Counted from the stretch's first letter, positions 34,939-45,034 are shown. The stretch: DNA of 64,000 nt from Chromatocurvus halotolerans (GCF_004340525.1 NZ_SLWX01000003.1:62001-126000), one strand, 5' to 3'. Notes: a model not told the origin generated them from the letters alone. Program-made: numbers and translations.

Positions 34939-36816
34939 ATGACTACCGCACAATCCTGGGATACGCTGATTCGAAATGCCACCGTCTTCGACGGCAGCGG
35001 TGCCCCGCCCCGGCAGCTGGACGTGGCCCTGCGGCGGGGGCGTATTGCCGCCAAGGGCAGTGCCCTGCCGGAAAACAACGCGGCCGAGATCGTCGATGCC
35101 AGCGGCAAGTGGCTGATGCCCGGGCTGCTGGATATCCATACTCATCTGGACCTCGAGGTAGATCTCGATCCGCGTCTTCCGGAGGTGGTGCGCCACGGCA
35201 CCACCACGGTGCTGGTGGGCAACTGCAGCCTCGGCACCTGTTTCGGCCGCCAGGACGATAACGGCCAGGACCCCATCGTGGACTGCTTCACCCGCGTCGA
35301 GAATATTCCGAAGAGCGTGCTGCGCAAGTGCGTGGATGCCATTCACTGGGATAACACGGGCGATTACCTCGACCACCTTGATGCCCTGCCGCTGGGGCCA
35401 AACGTCGGCGTATTCGTTCCACACTCCATGCTGCGCATCGAGGTGATGGGCCTTGAGGACAGCATCAGCCGCGAACCGACGACGGAAGAACTCGAGCGTA
35501 TGGCGATGCTGCTGGAGCGGGCCATGCAGCAGGGTTATGTCGGCATGAGTACCGATGGCCTGCCGTTTCACTACCTGGCAAACGCGCCACACAAGGACCA
35601 GCGCATTCCGACGCAGTTTGCGAGCTTCGGCGAACTGAAGCGCCTGCTCAAGGTGGTGCGTGAGCATAACCGGGTCTGGCAGACCACACCTATCCTCGAA
35701 AATCGCGTTACGGCGCTGCTGTATTTCACGCTGACCAGTGGACGCCTGTTCGGCCGCACCCTGAAAACCTCAGCACTGTCGGTTATGGAGTTCGTGCTGG
35801 CGCCTCGCGCCTCGCACGCTTTCCTTGGCTTTGCCCGTCTCATGAATAGCCGGTTCTTTCGTGGGCAGCTGCATTTCCAGGCGCTGGGCACAAATTTCCG
35901 GGTATGGTCCGACGGCATGGTCAGTCCGCTGTTCGAGGAACTCGATTCCACCTGCCAGCTGATCGCAAAGGAATACGATGATGTTGCCGGCCGCCGGGCG
36001 CTGCTGGATGACCCGGCATTTATCGAGGCCTTTCGACGCGAGTGGCATCACGGTCGCCGGGGGCGCAACCTGGCGCGTCTCAAGGCGTGGCTGGGCATGC
36101 CGGATCACCTGGTCATCCGCGATCTCGACCGGCTGAATTTCGACGGCGCCCCTGTGGCGGACTGGGACGGGGAGACCATGCAGCAGGTCTACGAGCGGGT
36201 GCTGCGTTTCCAGGCCGGCGAGCAGCAGGCTGCACGCTCGCAGGCCGAGCGTGATGCCCTAAGCCGATTCCCGGTACCGCTCAGGGACGACGCCGATTTC
36301 ATGCTGCACTTGATGCGCGAGTACGACAAGGGTTTCCGCTTCTGGGCCGACATGAGCAATATCGGCAACGCTGCCACCATCGACTATCTACTGCACGAGC
36401 ACGCGCTGCCTGGCTTCAACGACTCCGGTGCGCACATCACCAACATGGCGTTTTTCGATACCAACCTCATGTCGCTCAAGCTGGCCCAGCAGCAGGGATT
36501 GGAAACCGTCGGCCGCATGGTCCGGCGCCTGACGCGCGAGCCGGCGGAGTTCTTCGGCCTGGACGCGGGTACGCTGGACATCGGTGCGCAGGCAGACCTG
36601 GTCATTATCGACCCGGACGTCCTGCGCCACTGGGACTGTAACGACACACGAGAGTACGTCTACCGCGATCTCTTCGAGCACCACCAGATGGTCAATCGTC
36701 CGCCGGGTATTGTCGAGCATGTTTTCATTCGCGGTGAAGCGGTCTGGTGCCAGGGGGAGTTCGGCGATGCGCTGGGTGCCCGGCCTCTGGGCCGCGCGCT
36801 GCGCGCTGCTCACTAG
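34939..36816 (+). CDS. D-aminoacylase-type amidohydrolase
   Basis: 625 residues, longer than the usual 480-580. The N-terminus DTLIRNATVFDGSGAPP and metal motif LLDIHTHLD followed by HGTTTVLVGNCSLG fit N-acyl-D-amino-acid deacylases of the amidohydrolase superfamily, with later SDGMVSP, FNDSGAHITN (C-terminal Asp) and IGAQADLVIIDPDVL. No signal peptide is present, so it is cytosolic. The family removes acyl groups from D-amino acids, but many members of this length are uncharacterised. No clear ribosome site is seen before the ATG. The stop shares a CTAG with the convergent GGDEF-EAL gene. Confidence 0.78.
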   Translation: MTTAQSWDTLIRNATVFDGSGAPPRQLDVALRRGRIAAKGSALPENNAAEIVDASGKWLMPGLLDIHTHLDLEVDLDPRLPEVVRHGTTTVLVGNCSLGTCFGRQDDNGQDPIVDCFTRVENIPKSVLRKCVDAIHWDNTGDYLDHLDALPLGPNVGVFVPHSMLRIEVMGLEDSISREPTTEELERMAMLLERAMQQGYVGMSTDGLPFHYLANAPHKDQRIPTQFASFGELKRLLKVVREHNRVWQTTPILENRVTALLYFTLTSGRLFGRTLKTSALSVMEFVLAPRASHAFLGFARLMNSRFFRGQLHFQALGTNFRVWSDGMVSPLFEELDSTCQLIAKEYDDVAGRRALLDDPAFIEAFRREWHHGRRGRNLARLKAWLGMPDHLVIRDLDRLNFDGAPVADWDGETMQQVYERVLRFQAGEQQAARSQAERDALSRFPVPLRDDADFMLHLMREYDKGFRFWADMSNIGNAATIDYLLHEHALPGFNDSGAHITNMAFFDTNLMSLKLAQQQGLETVGRMVRRLTREPAEFFGLDAGTLDIGAQADLVIIDPDVLRHWDCNDTREYVYRDLFEHHQMVNRPPGIVEHVFIRGEAVWCQGEFGDALGARPLGRALRAAH

Positions 36817-38888
36817 ATCAGCTGGTAGCGCTGCGAAAAATCGGCCAGCGGCGCGGGCCGATCAAAAAAATAACCCTGGAATACCGGGCAGCCGAGTTCT
36901 TGCAGCAGATCGCGCTGTGCAGCGGTTTCCACGCCCTCGGCGACCACGTCCATTTTCAGTGTCCGCGCCAGCGCAATGATGGCTTCGGTAATGCCGCGGT
37001 CGTTGTCGTCGATCAGCAGATCCCGCACAAAGTCCTGGTCGATCTTCACCTGGCCAATCGGCAGGCGCTTGAGATAGGCGAGCGATGAATAGCCGGTGCC
37101 GAAGTCGTCCAGCGACAGGCTCACCCCCAGCTCCAGCAGTGCCGTCATCCGCGCGCAGATGGTTTGCAGGTTCGCTGCCAGAGCACTCTCGGTGATTTCC
37201 AGTTTCAGTGCGGCCGGCCGCAGCGGGTACTCGGCCAGTACCGCCGCGACTTTCTCCACAAAGTCGGGTTTCTCGAAGTGTCTTGCGCTGATGTTGACCG
37301 AGATCGACAGGTCCCTCGTGCGTTTATTCTTAGCCCACAGTGACAGCTGCCTGGCCGCGAGACGCATGACTTCGTTCCCCAGATCCGCGATCAGGCCGCT
37401 TGCCTCGGCAATCTGAATGAACTCTCCCGGCAAAAGAAGCCCGCGCGAAGGATGCTGCCAGCGTATCAGCAGTTCGGTGCTGACCAGCCGGCCATTCGCG
37501 TCAACCTGCCCCTGGTAGAACGGCACCAGCTGATGTGTGTGGATGGCCTCGCGCAGGTCCACTTCAAGCCGGTGACGCTGCAGCAGAGCCGACTGCACCG
37601 CAGGATCAAAGAAAGCGAAGGTATTCTTGCCCGCCGATTTGGCCTGGTACATCGCAATATCCGACTGCTGCATGAGCTCGTCGACCGACAGTTCCTGGCC
37701 GATAAACAGCAGCGCCCCCATGCTGGCAGTCACCCTGTGCTCAAGCTGTTTCTGTCCGAAGGGCCTGGCGAGCGCAGACAGAATCTCTCCGGCGATACGC
37801 TCAACCTGTTCGGCGGCTTCCACCGGGTCCCGGGACAGGTCGCCGAGAACCACGACGAATTCGTCCCCGCCAAGTCTCGCCGCAAGATCGTTCTCCCCCA
37901 GGGTCTCCGTCAGCGTCTGCGCAACTCTCATCAGCAGATCGTCGCCCTGGCGGTGCCCCAGGGTTTCATTGATGAGCTTGAAGTTGTCCAGATCGAGGAA
38001 CAGCAGGGCGCTATAAAGCCGGCCACGCTGTGAACCTGCCATGCGGTAACGCAGCTGGTCCTCGACCAGCCGCCGGTTAGGCAGTCCGGTCAGCGCATCG
38101 CGGAAGGATAGCTGCTCAATGCGGTCCTGGAAATGCTTTTGCTCGGTGATGTCGGTCTGCAGGGCCATGAAGCCTTCCAGTTGCCCGTCCCGGTCCAGGA
38201 CCGGCGAGCAGGCGATGTGCGTCCAGTATTCACGACCTGTTTTGGCGTAGTTGATGATTTCGACCTGGAAGCCCTCGCCGGCCTGAAGCTGTCGGTGCAT
38301 GTGGGCCACCGTATCCGGGTCCGACTTTTCACCCTGCAGGAGGTGACCGGGTTTATGGCCGCGCATCTCCGCCAGGGTGTAGCCACTAATGCGCTCGGTC
38401 CCACGGTTCACCCAGGTCAGAAGGCCGTTGGCGTCGGTAAAAATCACGCCGTGATGTGTGCGCGCGACAACCTGAGACAGATTTTCAAGTCGGGACTCTT
38501 TCGCCCGGAGCTCCGTGACGTCCTGCACCGTGGTCACCTTGAAACACCCGCCGTCCTCGGTAGTGACGCGTCCAGCGGTTACCAGTACATTTCGGATGCG
38601 TCCGTCCTTGTGCAGCACGCGCCACTCGCCGGGGCTTTCGTCACCGCCTGCCAGGTAGGTATCGTGCAGGCGGGCGGCGTATTCCCTGAGGTCCTCCGGG
38701 AGCACCTTGGTAAATAGTTCGCCCACCAGTTCCTCGCGCGGGTAGCCGTAGGTGCGGCAGTAGGCATCGTTCACGAGAACAAAGCGACGGTCGGAGCCGG
38801 TGACACAGATTCCGATCTCCGCCGAGTTGTAGATGCCCTGCAAAAAGGCGAGCTCTTTGCCGGCTGGTAATTCCTGCTGTCGAGACAC
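36813..38888 (-). CDS. PAS-PAS-GGDEF-EAL c-di-GMP enzyme
   Basis: 691 residues from a GTG at 38888 with GAGGAAG five bases upstream. Two PAS domains cover about residues 12-128 and 135-252; the second contains GHKPGHLLQGEKSD, like LOV/NifL-type PAS but without the photoactive Cys. GGDEF is intact at residues 340-344, while the inhibitory RxxD before it reads GEND, so product inhibition may be lost. The EAL signature appears as TELLIRW (Glu472) and the other phosphodiesterase residues are present (Asn in SVNIS, KLEITES, LDDFGTGYSS, KIDQDF, VAEGVET). No membrane segment is seen, so it is probably a soluble sensor able to make or degrade c-di-GMP. Confidence 0.87.
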   Translation of the reverse strand: MSRQQELPAGKELAFLQGIYNSAEIGICVTGSDRRFVLVNDAYCRTYGYPREELVGELFTKVLPEDLREYAARLHDTYLAGGDESPGEWRVLHKDGRIRNVLVTAGRVTTEDGGCFKVTTVQDVTELRAKESRLENLSQVVARTHHGVIFTDANGLLTWVNRGTERISGYTLAEMRGHKPGHLLQGEKSDPDTVAHMHRQLQAGEGFQVEIINYAKTGREYWTHIACSPVLDRDGQLEGFMALQTDITEQKHFQDRIEQLSFRDALTGLPNRRLVEDQLRYRMAGSQRGRLYSALLFLDLDNFKLINETLGHRQGDDLLMRVAQTLTETLGENDLAARLGGDEFVVVLGDLSRDPVEAAEQVERIAGEILSALARPFGQKQLEHRVTASMGALLFIGQELSVDELMQQSDIAMYQAKSAGKNTFAFFDPAVQSALLQRHRLEVDLREAIHTHQLVPFYQGQVDANGRLVSTELLIRWQHPSRGLLLPGEFIQIAEASGLIADLGNEVMRLAARQLSLWAKNKRTRDLSISVNISARHFEKPDFVEKVAAVLAEYPLRPAALKLEITESALAANLQTICARMTALLELGVSLSLDDFGTGYSSLAYLKRLPIGQVKIDQDFVRDLLIDDNDRGITEAIIALARTLKMDVVAEGVETAAQRDLLQELGCPVFQGYFFDRPAPLADFSQRYQLI

Positions 38889-39171
38889 GCCAGCTTCCTC
38901 TAACGCCACCCGGTGAATGCACAGGCTATTGTGTTGATGCGTTGTTGCTGGCCGGGATACGGCCAATGTGACTCAACCCTATACTTGTCAGGTGCGGCTG
39001 CACTACACAGACGAGCCACCGAACTTCCACACAATCTGGACGAAAACACGACAGACTGGCGGTTGTTCTGGAGGGAAGTTGCGCAGGATATACACATTTG
39101 TCATTTCCGGTTAGAGTCAACGGTTAACAACACCACTTCGACCAACGCTACCTCCTGACGCGGGCCCAACA

Positions 39172-40209
39172 ATGCCACAGAGCAAGTCAGTTCTTCCCGT
39201 CTACGACTTTTCGCTGTCACTGAACGACGCCTATCGCGAGAAAATTCTGCCGTTGTTCACGCAGCACAGGATCGCTGCCAACCCCATCAATTATGCGCTG
39301 CTTTACGACTACGTCGCCGACCAGAACCCGGAATTAAAAAAGGCCATTGATGCCCTGCTGGCCGAGAAGAAGACACTGGAGATGAAGGAGAGCCAGGAGC
39401 TCTACGCCTCTTTTGTCTGCAGTGCTTCGCTGGAGTCGTTTGAAACCATCCAGGAAAAGATTCATCAGGTCCTCAATCGTGCCTCGGATGCGGTTGACAG
39501 GACCTTCAGCCAGGCAGAGCAGGCCGGCGATGGCTTTGAACAGAAAACCACGCTTCTCGAGAACACCTCCGACGTTGCCAATCACCAGGCAATCATCCTC
39601 GACATCATCCGTGAGACCCGCGCACTCGCCGCGACGACCCAGGCGATGCAGGCCGAACTGACCCGCGCAAATGCGGAAATGGAAGAGCTCCGAGGCGAGC
39701 TGATCAGCGTGCGTAAAGTCGCCACAACAGATGGCCTCACCGGTCTGCTCAACCGCCACGCTTTCCAGGACGTAATGGACGACATTATCGATCACGAGGG
39801 AGGGGGGGCTGTGACGCTGGCAATCCTCGATATCGATTTTTTCAAGCAGGTCAACGATACCTGGGGGCATCCCATGGGGGACAGCGTCATAAAATACGTG
39901 GCGTCCCTGGTAAAGAAACATGTCGCTGACCATCATCACGTTGCGCGCTATGGCGGTGAAGAGCTGGTCATCGTCATGCCCGACACAGACAAGAGGACGG
40001 CATGGGACATTTCGGAAAACATTCGATGCGAAATGGAAAAGGTCCGCCTCAAGCGCAAATCCGACGATCAGTCGCTGGGTGAAATCACCGTGTCGATCGG
40101 CCTGACGGAAAAGCGCGACGACGACTCTGTGGACAGCTTTATCAGTCGCGCCGATTCAGCCCTGTACAGGGCCAAGCAGCTTGGGCGCAATCGGATAGAG
40201 GAGGGATAG
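39172..40209 (+). CDS. Diguanylate cyclase with N-terminal helical domain
   Basis: 345 residues. A largely helical N-terminal region (to about residue 180, with a coiled coil AELTRANAEMEELRGEL) precedes a GGDEF domain whose active-site loop is GGEEL (261-265), a functional variant. TTDGLTGLLNRHAF and DIDFFKQVNDTWGH are standard. The inhibitory RxxD is absent (ADHH at that place). No transmembrane segment is visible. It is divergent from the PAS-GGDEF-EAL gene across 283 bases, and a lipoprotein gene follows after four bases, suggesting an operon. The ribosome site is weak, so the start is less certain. Confidence 0.86.
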   Translation: MPQSKSVLPVYDFSLSLNDAYREKILPLFTQHRIAANPINYALLYDYVADQNPELKKAIDALLAEKKTLEMKESQELYASFVCSASLESFETIQEKIHQVLNRASDAVDRTFSQAEQAGDGFEQKTTLLENTSDVANHQAIILDIIRETRALAATTQAMQAELTRANAEMEELRGELISVRKVATTDGLTGLLNRHAFQDVMDDIIDHEGGGAVTLAILDIDFFKQVNDTWGHPMGDSVIKYVASLVKKHVADHHHVARYGGEELVIVMPDTDKRTAWDISENIRCEMEKVRLKRKSDDQSLGEITVSIGLTEKRDDDSVDSFISRADSALYRAKQLGRNRIEEG

Positions 40210-40213
40210 TCGC

Positions 40214-40603
40214 GTGAAGATACTGCAGCCCTCCGCACAGTCTCCGGGAGCACTCGTCCTGCTCTGCGTCTGCATGCTAGTGACGGGATGCACCACCACC
40301 AGGAATGTCATCATCGACCAGAAAGGTGTTGACATGAACCGCTACCGCCAGGATCTGGCGGAGTGCAAGGAGTATGCGCGAGAGGTGCGCAAGGGTGAAA
40401 TGGTTGCGCGCGGCGCCGGCTCCGGCGCCGCGGTGGGTGGGGCCATCGGCGCCATCGTGGGCGACAGCACCGACAGCGCCGTCCGCGGTGCCGGCGTGGG
40501 TGCGGTTTCCGGTGGCGCTCGCGGCATGTCGGCAGGCGAGCGCGAGGAAATGCAGGTCATCAAGCGCTGTCTGAGAGGGCGCGGCTACCGCGTTCTGAAC
40601 TGA
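40214..40603 (+). CDS. Glycine-zipper lipoprotein
   Basis: 129 residues from a GTG at 40214 with GGAGGG eight bases upstream, four bases after the cyclase stop. A hydrophobic segment ends in the lipobox LVTGC. A DQKGVDMNRYRQDLAECKEYA segment is followed by a Gly/Ala-rich zipper (GAGSGAAVGGAIGAIVGD and GAGVGAVSGGARG), the pattern of small envelope proteins that insert or pack against membranes. A conserved-looking Cys pair (LAECKEY and IKRCLRGRGY) could form a disulfide. Its link to c-di-GMP is suggested only by position. Confidence 0.77.
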   Translation: MKILQPSAQSPGALVLLCVCMLVTGCTTTRNVIIDQKGVDMNRYRQDLAECKEYAREVRKGEMVARGAGSGAAVGGAIGAIVGDSTDSAVRGAGVGAVSGGARGMSAGEREEMQVIKRCLRGRGYRVLN

Positions 40604-40605
40604 TA

Positions 40606-40640
40606 GCCGCCCTGACTGCGGCGTTTCCGACCTCCGTCGG
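40606..40640. terminator. Pair of short hairpins between convergent genes
   Basis: GCCGC/GCGGC (40606-40610 with 40618-40622, followed by GTTT) and CCGAC/GTCGG (40627-40631 with 40636-40640) lie in the 57-base gap between the lipoprotein gene and the convergent asmA-like gene. Each stem is only five base pairs, so the terminator role rests mainly on position. Confidence 0.3.
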
Positions 40641-40660
40641 GTAGCGCGAGTCGGGCCAGA

Positions 40661-42532
40661 CTATTGCTTGTCTCTTTTCGAGTCGCCGCCGAGCATCTTC
40701 TGCAGTAACTTGCCGGCCTCTTTCTCTACCGTCCGACGAACTTCCCCCTCCGCCAGGTCCTTCAGGATTTCGCGGGTATCGACCCGGCACCAGGACCCCG
40801 GCTCATCCGCGAGGTTGCCCTCGCACTCCACCGGCCAGCGCAGGTCCGCCAGCCGCTCATTCACCCGGCAGGCGGGGTCGAGTCCCACGGTATCGCGGAT
40901 AGTCGCGCGAATGCTGGCGCTGAAATCCTTTGCCGTGAGGTCGAGCGTGCCGTTGCCGGTCAGGCCCAGCGCCGGGAGCGAGGCGGACAGGGGGTCCAGC
41001 CGCGCCTGACCATCGGCAAGATTGATGTCGGCCTCGAGTTCCGAGAACACGGTGTCTGGCTGGAAGGTTGCTGTCAGGGACTCCTGGTTCACCAGCGCAA
41101 CGGCCTGGCAGAACTGACGCTGCGCATTGACGCCCGCCACGGTAACGCTATCGGTCCGCAGGCGGATCGGGCCGGTGAGTGAGGCGACCAGGGCATCGGT
41201 CGAATCCCCGGTGGCGGAGATCTCCCAGTCGAGTCCCGCACGGCCGCTCGCCGCAACCGGGGTGCGCAACGCGCGCACTGCGCTGGCGATATCCAGGTTT
41301 TCCACGCTGCCCTGCGTTCTCAGGGTGGCGGGGTTGTAGCGCGCATTGAGCTCGGCGCTGAAGTCTATGTCGCCGTCGTGCAGTTTGCCCTTTACCGGTT
41401 TCAGTGTCAGCTTGCCATCCTTCGCACGCAGGCTCGCCGTGACGTTACTCAGAACGTGTTGATCGATAACCACTCGATCCAGGCTCAGGCGTGCGGCAGT
41501 GTCGATGCTGCGAAGGGCGTCATACGGCAGGGTGATCGGACCTGCCTCGGCAGAGGGCTCGGCCTGCGCCGCGGCGTCCGGGCCGGCCAGGGCCAGCAGC
41601 GCCGGGTTGAATTCGTTGACGCTGAGTTCGGCATCTATCTGGGGGCTCTCGAACGCGGCATAACGCAGCGAGCCATTGCCCAGCATCTGGTCCACGGTGA
41701 AAGCCAGGGTCAGGTCCGCTACCTGTGCGTTGATGTCCACACTGCCCTCGATATGAGCATTGAGCGGTCGTTGGGTCAGCCCGGTGGTGTCGATATCCAG
41801 GCGTGTCACGCTGACGCTGCCGGCCTCAAGGTTGGGGCGGAATTCCCCGTTGATATCCATGACCAGGTCCTCTCCGCTGTCGGCGCCCGGCAGCCGCACC
41901 AGCGCCGTCATGGGCACAGGTCGCCCGGCAGTATTGAGATCACTGGCGGAAAGGTTCTCGAGTATCACCGTGGAGAGTGTGCTGCCGTCTTCGTCGACGG
42001 TCAGCAACCGCGCATTCTCGATCGACAGACGCGCGACGTTCAGCGCCAGCGGCAGTGCCAGCGCTGCACCAGCGCCGGCGCCCGACTTGCCTGTTTCCCG
42101 CGCGCTGCGACGCTTCGCGTAAAGCGCGTCGAGCTCGGCATCCGACAGGTCGGCAGTCGACATCCCGGCGGCTGCGGCCCCGGCTTGCGCTACGGTGGTA
42201 ATAGTGAGGTCGCGCAGGTTCACCGAGTCTATCTCCACGCTGCCACGCAACAGCGGCATGACGGCCAGCCCGGTGCCAAGCTCGCCCGCCTGCAGGCTCG
42301 CCCGGCTATCGGGAGCGTCGATACGAACATCGGCCATCTCCAGCCCCAGTCGGGGGAATAGCGACAGCGACACGGGTCCCGACACCGTGAGTTCCGCTCC
42401 GGTCTTGTCCTGTAGCTGGCTGGCGGCGATGCTGATCAGCTTTTCCTCGTTGACCAGCAGCGGTATCAGTAATGCTGCCAGCACCACCAGCAAGACGGGG
42501 ATAGCAATAATATAAAGAAGAATACGTCCCAT
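40661..42532 (-). CDS. AsmA family envelope protein
   Basis: 623 residues from the ATG at 42532, with AGGTG upstream; this start directly precedes the single N-terminal membrane anchor (LLYIIAIPVLLVVLAALLI). The N-terminal AsmA block is recognisable in VNEEKLISIAASQLQDKTGAELTVSGPVSLSLFPRLGLEM in its spacing, and the rest is repetitive beta-rich sequence, as in AsmA/TamB-like lipid-transfer tubes, ending in a C-terminal Lys-rich helix. AsmA-like proteins bridge the periplasm and help move phospholipids to the outer membrane. It lies 97 bases after the photolyase-family gene on the same strand. Confidence 0.83.
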   Translation of the reverse strand: MGRILLYIIAIPVLLVVLAALLIPLLVNEEKLISIAASQLQDKTGAELTVSGPVSLSLFPRLGLEMADVRIDAPDSRASLQAGELGTGLAVMPLLRGSVEIDSVNLRDLTITTVAQAGAAAAGMSTADLSDAELDALYAKRRSARETGKSGAGAGAALALPLALNVARLSIENARLLTVDEDGSTLSTVILENLSASDLNTAGRPVPMTALVRLPGADSGEDLVMDINGEFRPNLEAGSVSVTRLDIDTTGLTQRPLNAHIEGSVDINAQVADLTLAFTVDQMLGNGSLRYAAFESPQIDAELSVNEFNPALLALAGPDAAAQAEPSAEAGPITLPYDALRSIDTAARLSLDRVVIDQHVLSNVTASLRAKDGKLTLKPVKGKLHDGDIDFSAELNARYNPATLRTQGSVENLDIASAVRALRTPVAASGRAGLDWEISATGDSTDALVASLTGPIRLRTDSVTVAGVNAQRQFCQAVALVNQESLTATFQPDTVFSELEADINLADGQARLDPLSASLPALGLTGNGTLDLTAKDFSASIRATIRDTVGLDPACRVNERLADLRWPVECEGNLADEPGSWCRVDTREILKDLAEGEVRRTVEKEAGKLLQKMLGGDSKRDKQ

Positions 42533-42629
42533 GTATGGCACCTGAAACGGAATGTGTAGCACCATCCTAGAGCAAAACCTCTGTCGCGGGAACGTGGGCC
42601 GCATTGACAGTAGGGCGCTGCCCTTGTCC

Positions 42630-44102
42630 TCAGGCGTCCGCGTCAATCACGCGACGCTCGACGTGGCGCGAGAGAATCCGCTCTCGCTCCCGTGCGACCA
42701 GCGCGTCTGACTTCAGTGCCCACAGGCGATCGCGGGCGCATCGATAGCTTTCCGAAATGTCCACCAGCGGCTCCGGGTAGCGGTCCAGTTCCCCGCCGTA
42801 CATAAGCCGCTCCATGGGTGTCAGCTCCCAGGGCGTGTGAATCAGCGGGTCCGGCAGGGCCGCGAGTTCCGGCACCCATTGACGGATAAAGGTGCCGTCG
42901 GGGTCGTGATCCCGGGACTGCTTCAGGGGGTTGTAGATACGGATGGTATTGATGCCGGTGACGCCGGCCTGCATCTGCATCTGCGGATAATGAATGCCGG
43001 GTTCGAAATCGAGGAACAGCGAACCGAGCCAGGCAGCGCCCGCACGCCAGTCCTGCCAGAGGTGGTGGCAGAGGAAGCTCACCAGCATGGCCCGGGAGCG
43101 AAAGTTGATATAACCGGTGGCTCGCAGGCAGCGCATGCTGGCATCGATCAGGGGCAGGCCGGTCATGCCGTCGCGCCACGCCGTGATGAGGGCGTCCGAG
43201 TGGCCCCGGGGGTGGGCAAGGTAGCCGCGGTTGATGTCCTCGAATTGCATGCGGCACTCCATCTCGAATTTCTGTATGAAATGGCAGTGCCAGTGCAGGC
43301 GGGACTCGAAGGCTGCCAGGGCGCGTGTCCATCCCGGCTGACGCTGTCGCTGCCTCAGGGCCTGGTAGACCTGTCTGACGCTGAGGTTGCCCCAGGCAAT
43401 ATAGGGCGACAGGCGCGAACAGCTCTCGCGACTGGCCTGCGGTTTTGAGATGTCGGCGGCGTAGCGTGCGCCGCGTTGCCCGAGAAAGTCGGCAAGCGTC
43501 GCCCGGGCAGACGTCTCGCCGCCGCGCTGGAACCCGGAATCATCCCGCCACTGAGTGGGTATTTCTCCGGCCGACAAGGGCGTCACCCCGCTGACGCGGG
43601 TGGCGCAGACCCATCTGGCCGCCGCCAGCGATGGCTGAGCCAGCGGCGCAGACATAGTGGCCTCCCAGGCGCGATTCCAGCCGCGACGGTCGCGGCGGCC
43701 GCGAGTCACGCCATTGCAGGGGAACTCGTGCCAGGGGATGTTCGCCCTGCTGCACCAGTCGGCAATCTCACGGTCACGCTCGTAGGTCACTGCCAGACCC
43801 GTTTCCTCATGGGAGTACAGGGAGTGCAGGCCGAACTCCCTGTGCAGCGTCAAGAGCACCTGCAGCACGTCGCCGCGAGTGATCAGGAGGCGGGTATTGT
43901 AGCGGCGCAGGGTTGCCTGCATATCCTGCAAAGATTGCCAGATAAAACGCCAGTGGCGCGTCCGGTAATGCGGGTCGGCAAGCAGCGCGGGTTCCATGCA
44001 ATACAGCAACAGCAGAGGCCTGCCGTCGTCGATGGCAGCGTTCAGGGGCGCATGGTCCTGCAGACGCAGGTCGCGCTTGAACCAGACAACATTGATGCTC
44101 AT
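42630..44102 (-). CDS. Photolyase/cryptochrome family flavoprotein
   Basis: 490 residues from the ATG at 44102, which overlaps the stop of the Cho-like gene (ATGA). The N-terminal alpha/beta antenna domain begins [17 protein letters not shown]. The C-terminal FAD domain has [55 protein letters not shown] and [18 protein letters not shown]. Canonical photolyases carry WQW..GTD before the RIFNP segment; here it reads [15 protein letters not shown], marking a distinct subgroup. Light-driven repair of pyrimidine dimers is the likely role, given its coupling to a UvrC-like nuclease, but a cryptochrome-like sensor cannot be excluded. Confidence 0.83.
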   Translation of the reverse strand: MSINVVWFKRDLRLQDHAPLNAAIDDGRPLLLLYCMEPALLADPHYRTRHWRFIWQSLQDMQATLRRYNTRLLITRGDVLQVLLTLHREFGLHSLYSHEETGLAVTYERDREIADWCSRANIPWHEFPCNGVTRGRRDRRGWNRAWEATMSAPLAQPSLAAARWVCATRVSGVTPLSAGEIPTQWRDDSGFQRGGETSARATLADFLGQRGARYAADISKPQASRESCSRLSPYIAWGNLSVRQVYQALRQRQRQPGWTRALAAFESRLHWHCHFIQKFEMECRMQFEDINRGYLAHPRGHSDALITAWRDGMTGLPLIDASMRCLRATGYINFRSRAMLVSFLCHHLWQDWRAGAAWLGSLFLDFEPGIHYPQMQMQAGVTGINTIRIYNPLKQSRDHDPDGTFIRQWVPELAALPDPLIHTPWELTPMERLMYGGELDRYPEPLVDISESYRCARDRLWALKSDALVARERERILSRHVERRVIDADA

Positions 44103-45034
44103 GCTGCGCTGCGGTCCCCCCGCAACGGATTCTCCAGTGGCTTCAGGGAGTCCGCGCCATGAATGTCGACACGGTCGCTGCGCAGTGCGCGCAGCAGGAT
44201 GACGTAGGCATCGCGGTCGAAAATCAGGCTGTCGTCGGTATCCGTGGCGGGCGGCGCCAGGGCGGCCGCTGCGGCGCGTTGATGCTGTGCAAAGCTGCCG
44301 ATATAGCGCCACTGATCCACTACATGCCAATCCTCTTCTGGCTGACCCGGCTGGCTGCGTGCTGCCCTTTCGCACATGAGCACGGCCGAGGGGAAGGGCC
44401 AGGCGAGTATGCGCTGGTCGAGCAGTGCGTTGCGCAGGCGGCCGTCGTGCTCCGTCGCGCTTTCCCTGCCGGCACAGGCGCCGAGGCAGCGCTGCAGCTG
44501 GTAGGCAAAGCAGGGTCCGCGGCCATGCTCGAGGCCCAGCACCTGCAGGCACAGGCCGCGATCGCGGGCCAGCTGTCGCAGGGTGTCCTCACCGTGGGAT
44601 GCGCTGTGGTAGAGGCCGTAGCTGTCAGTTGCAAGCGCATGCCGTTCCACCAGCTGCCGCGGCTGTGCCTGCAGAAAACCGTGGCGGCCTGCGACCAGAG
44701 CCAGCGTCCAGAGATGGCGTCGACGTCGCTGCCGGCGGTTGTACAGGGGGATTTCCCGTTTGATCGCTGCATTTTCCCGCAGCAGGGCGCCGAATTCCCC
44801 GGTGCAGGGCTCGCAATCCACGCGCACGACCGCATGCATCATACGCTGCTGTCGTCCCGGCTGCCGCGCTGCGGTGTAGTGCGAGAGTATCCGGGTTCGC
44901 AGTTCAATACTTTTCCCGACGTACAGGAGCTGATCATTCTCGCCCAGAAAGCGGTAGATCCCGGCGCAATCCGGCAGCCGGTCGATGGGTTTTCCCAGCC
45001 GTGTCAGGCTGGCGGTTTCCAGTCTGGGACGCAT
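44099..45034 (-). CDS. cho: GIY-YIG excinuclease, Cho/UvrC N-terminal type
   Basis: 311 residues from the ATG at 45034; the frame stays open to 45319 but that would overlap the divergent gene, and the ribosome site for 45034 is weak. The GIY-YIG domain starts with CAGIYRF and LLYVGKS, with Arg in KSIELRTR and a Glu in LRENAAIKR. The following [15 protein letters not shown] box is shared by UvrC and Cho. The UvrC C-terminal RNase H-like half is absent, as in E. coli Cho, which makes the 3' incision at bulky lesions. No clear LexA box was seen upstream. Confidence 0.8.
   Translation of the reverse strand: MRPRLETASLTRLGKPIDRLPDCAGIYRFLGENDQLLYVGKSIELRTRILSHYTAARQPGRQQRMMHAVVRVDCEPCTGEFGALLRENAAIKREIPLYNRRQRRRRHLWTLALVAGRHGFLQAQPRQLVERHALATDSYGLYHSASHGEDTLRQLARDRGLCLQVLGLEHGRGPCFAYQLQRCLGACAGRESATEHDGRLRNALLDQRILAWPFPSAVLMCERAARSQPGQPEEDWHVVDQWRYIGSFAQHQRAAAAALAPPATDTDDSLIFDRDAYVILLRALRSDRVDIHGADSLKPLENPLRGDRSAA

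Noticed and set aside
38889-39171. Promoter in the 283-base divergent gap between the two c-di-GMP genes
   Set aside because: Candidate hexamers such as TTGTCA near 39099 have no acceptable -10 at proper spacing; nothing else could be supported there.
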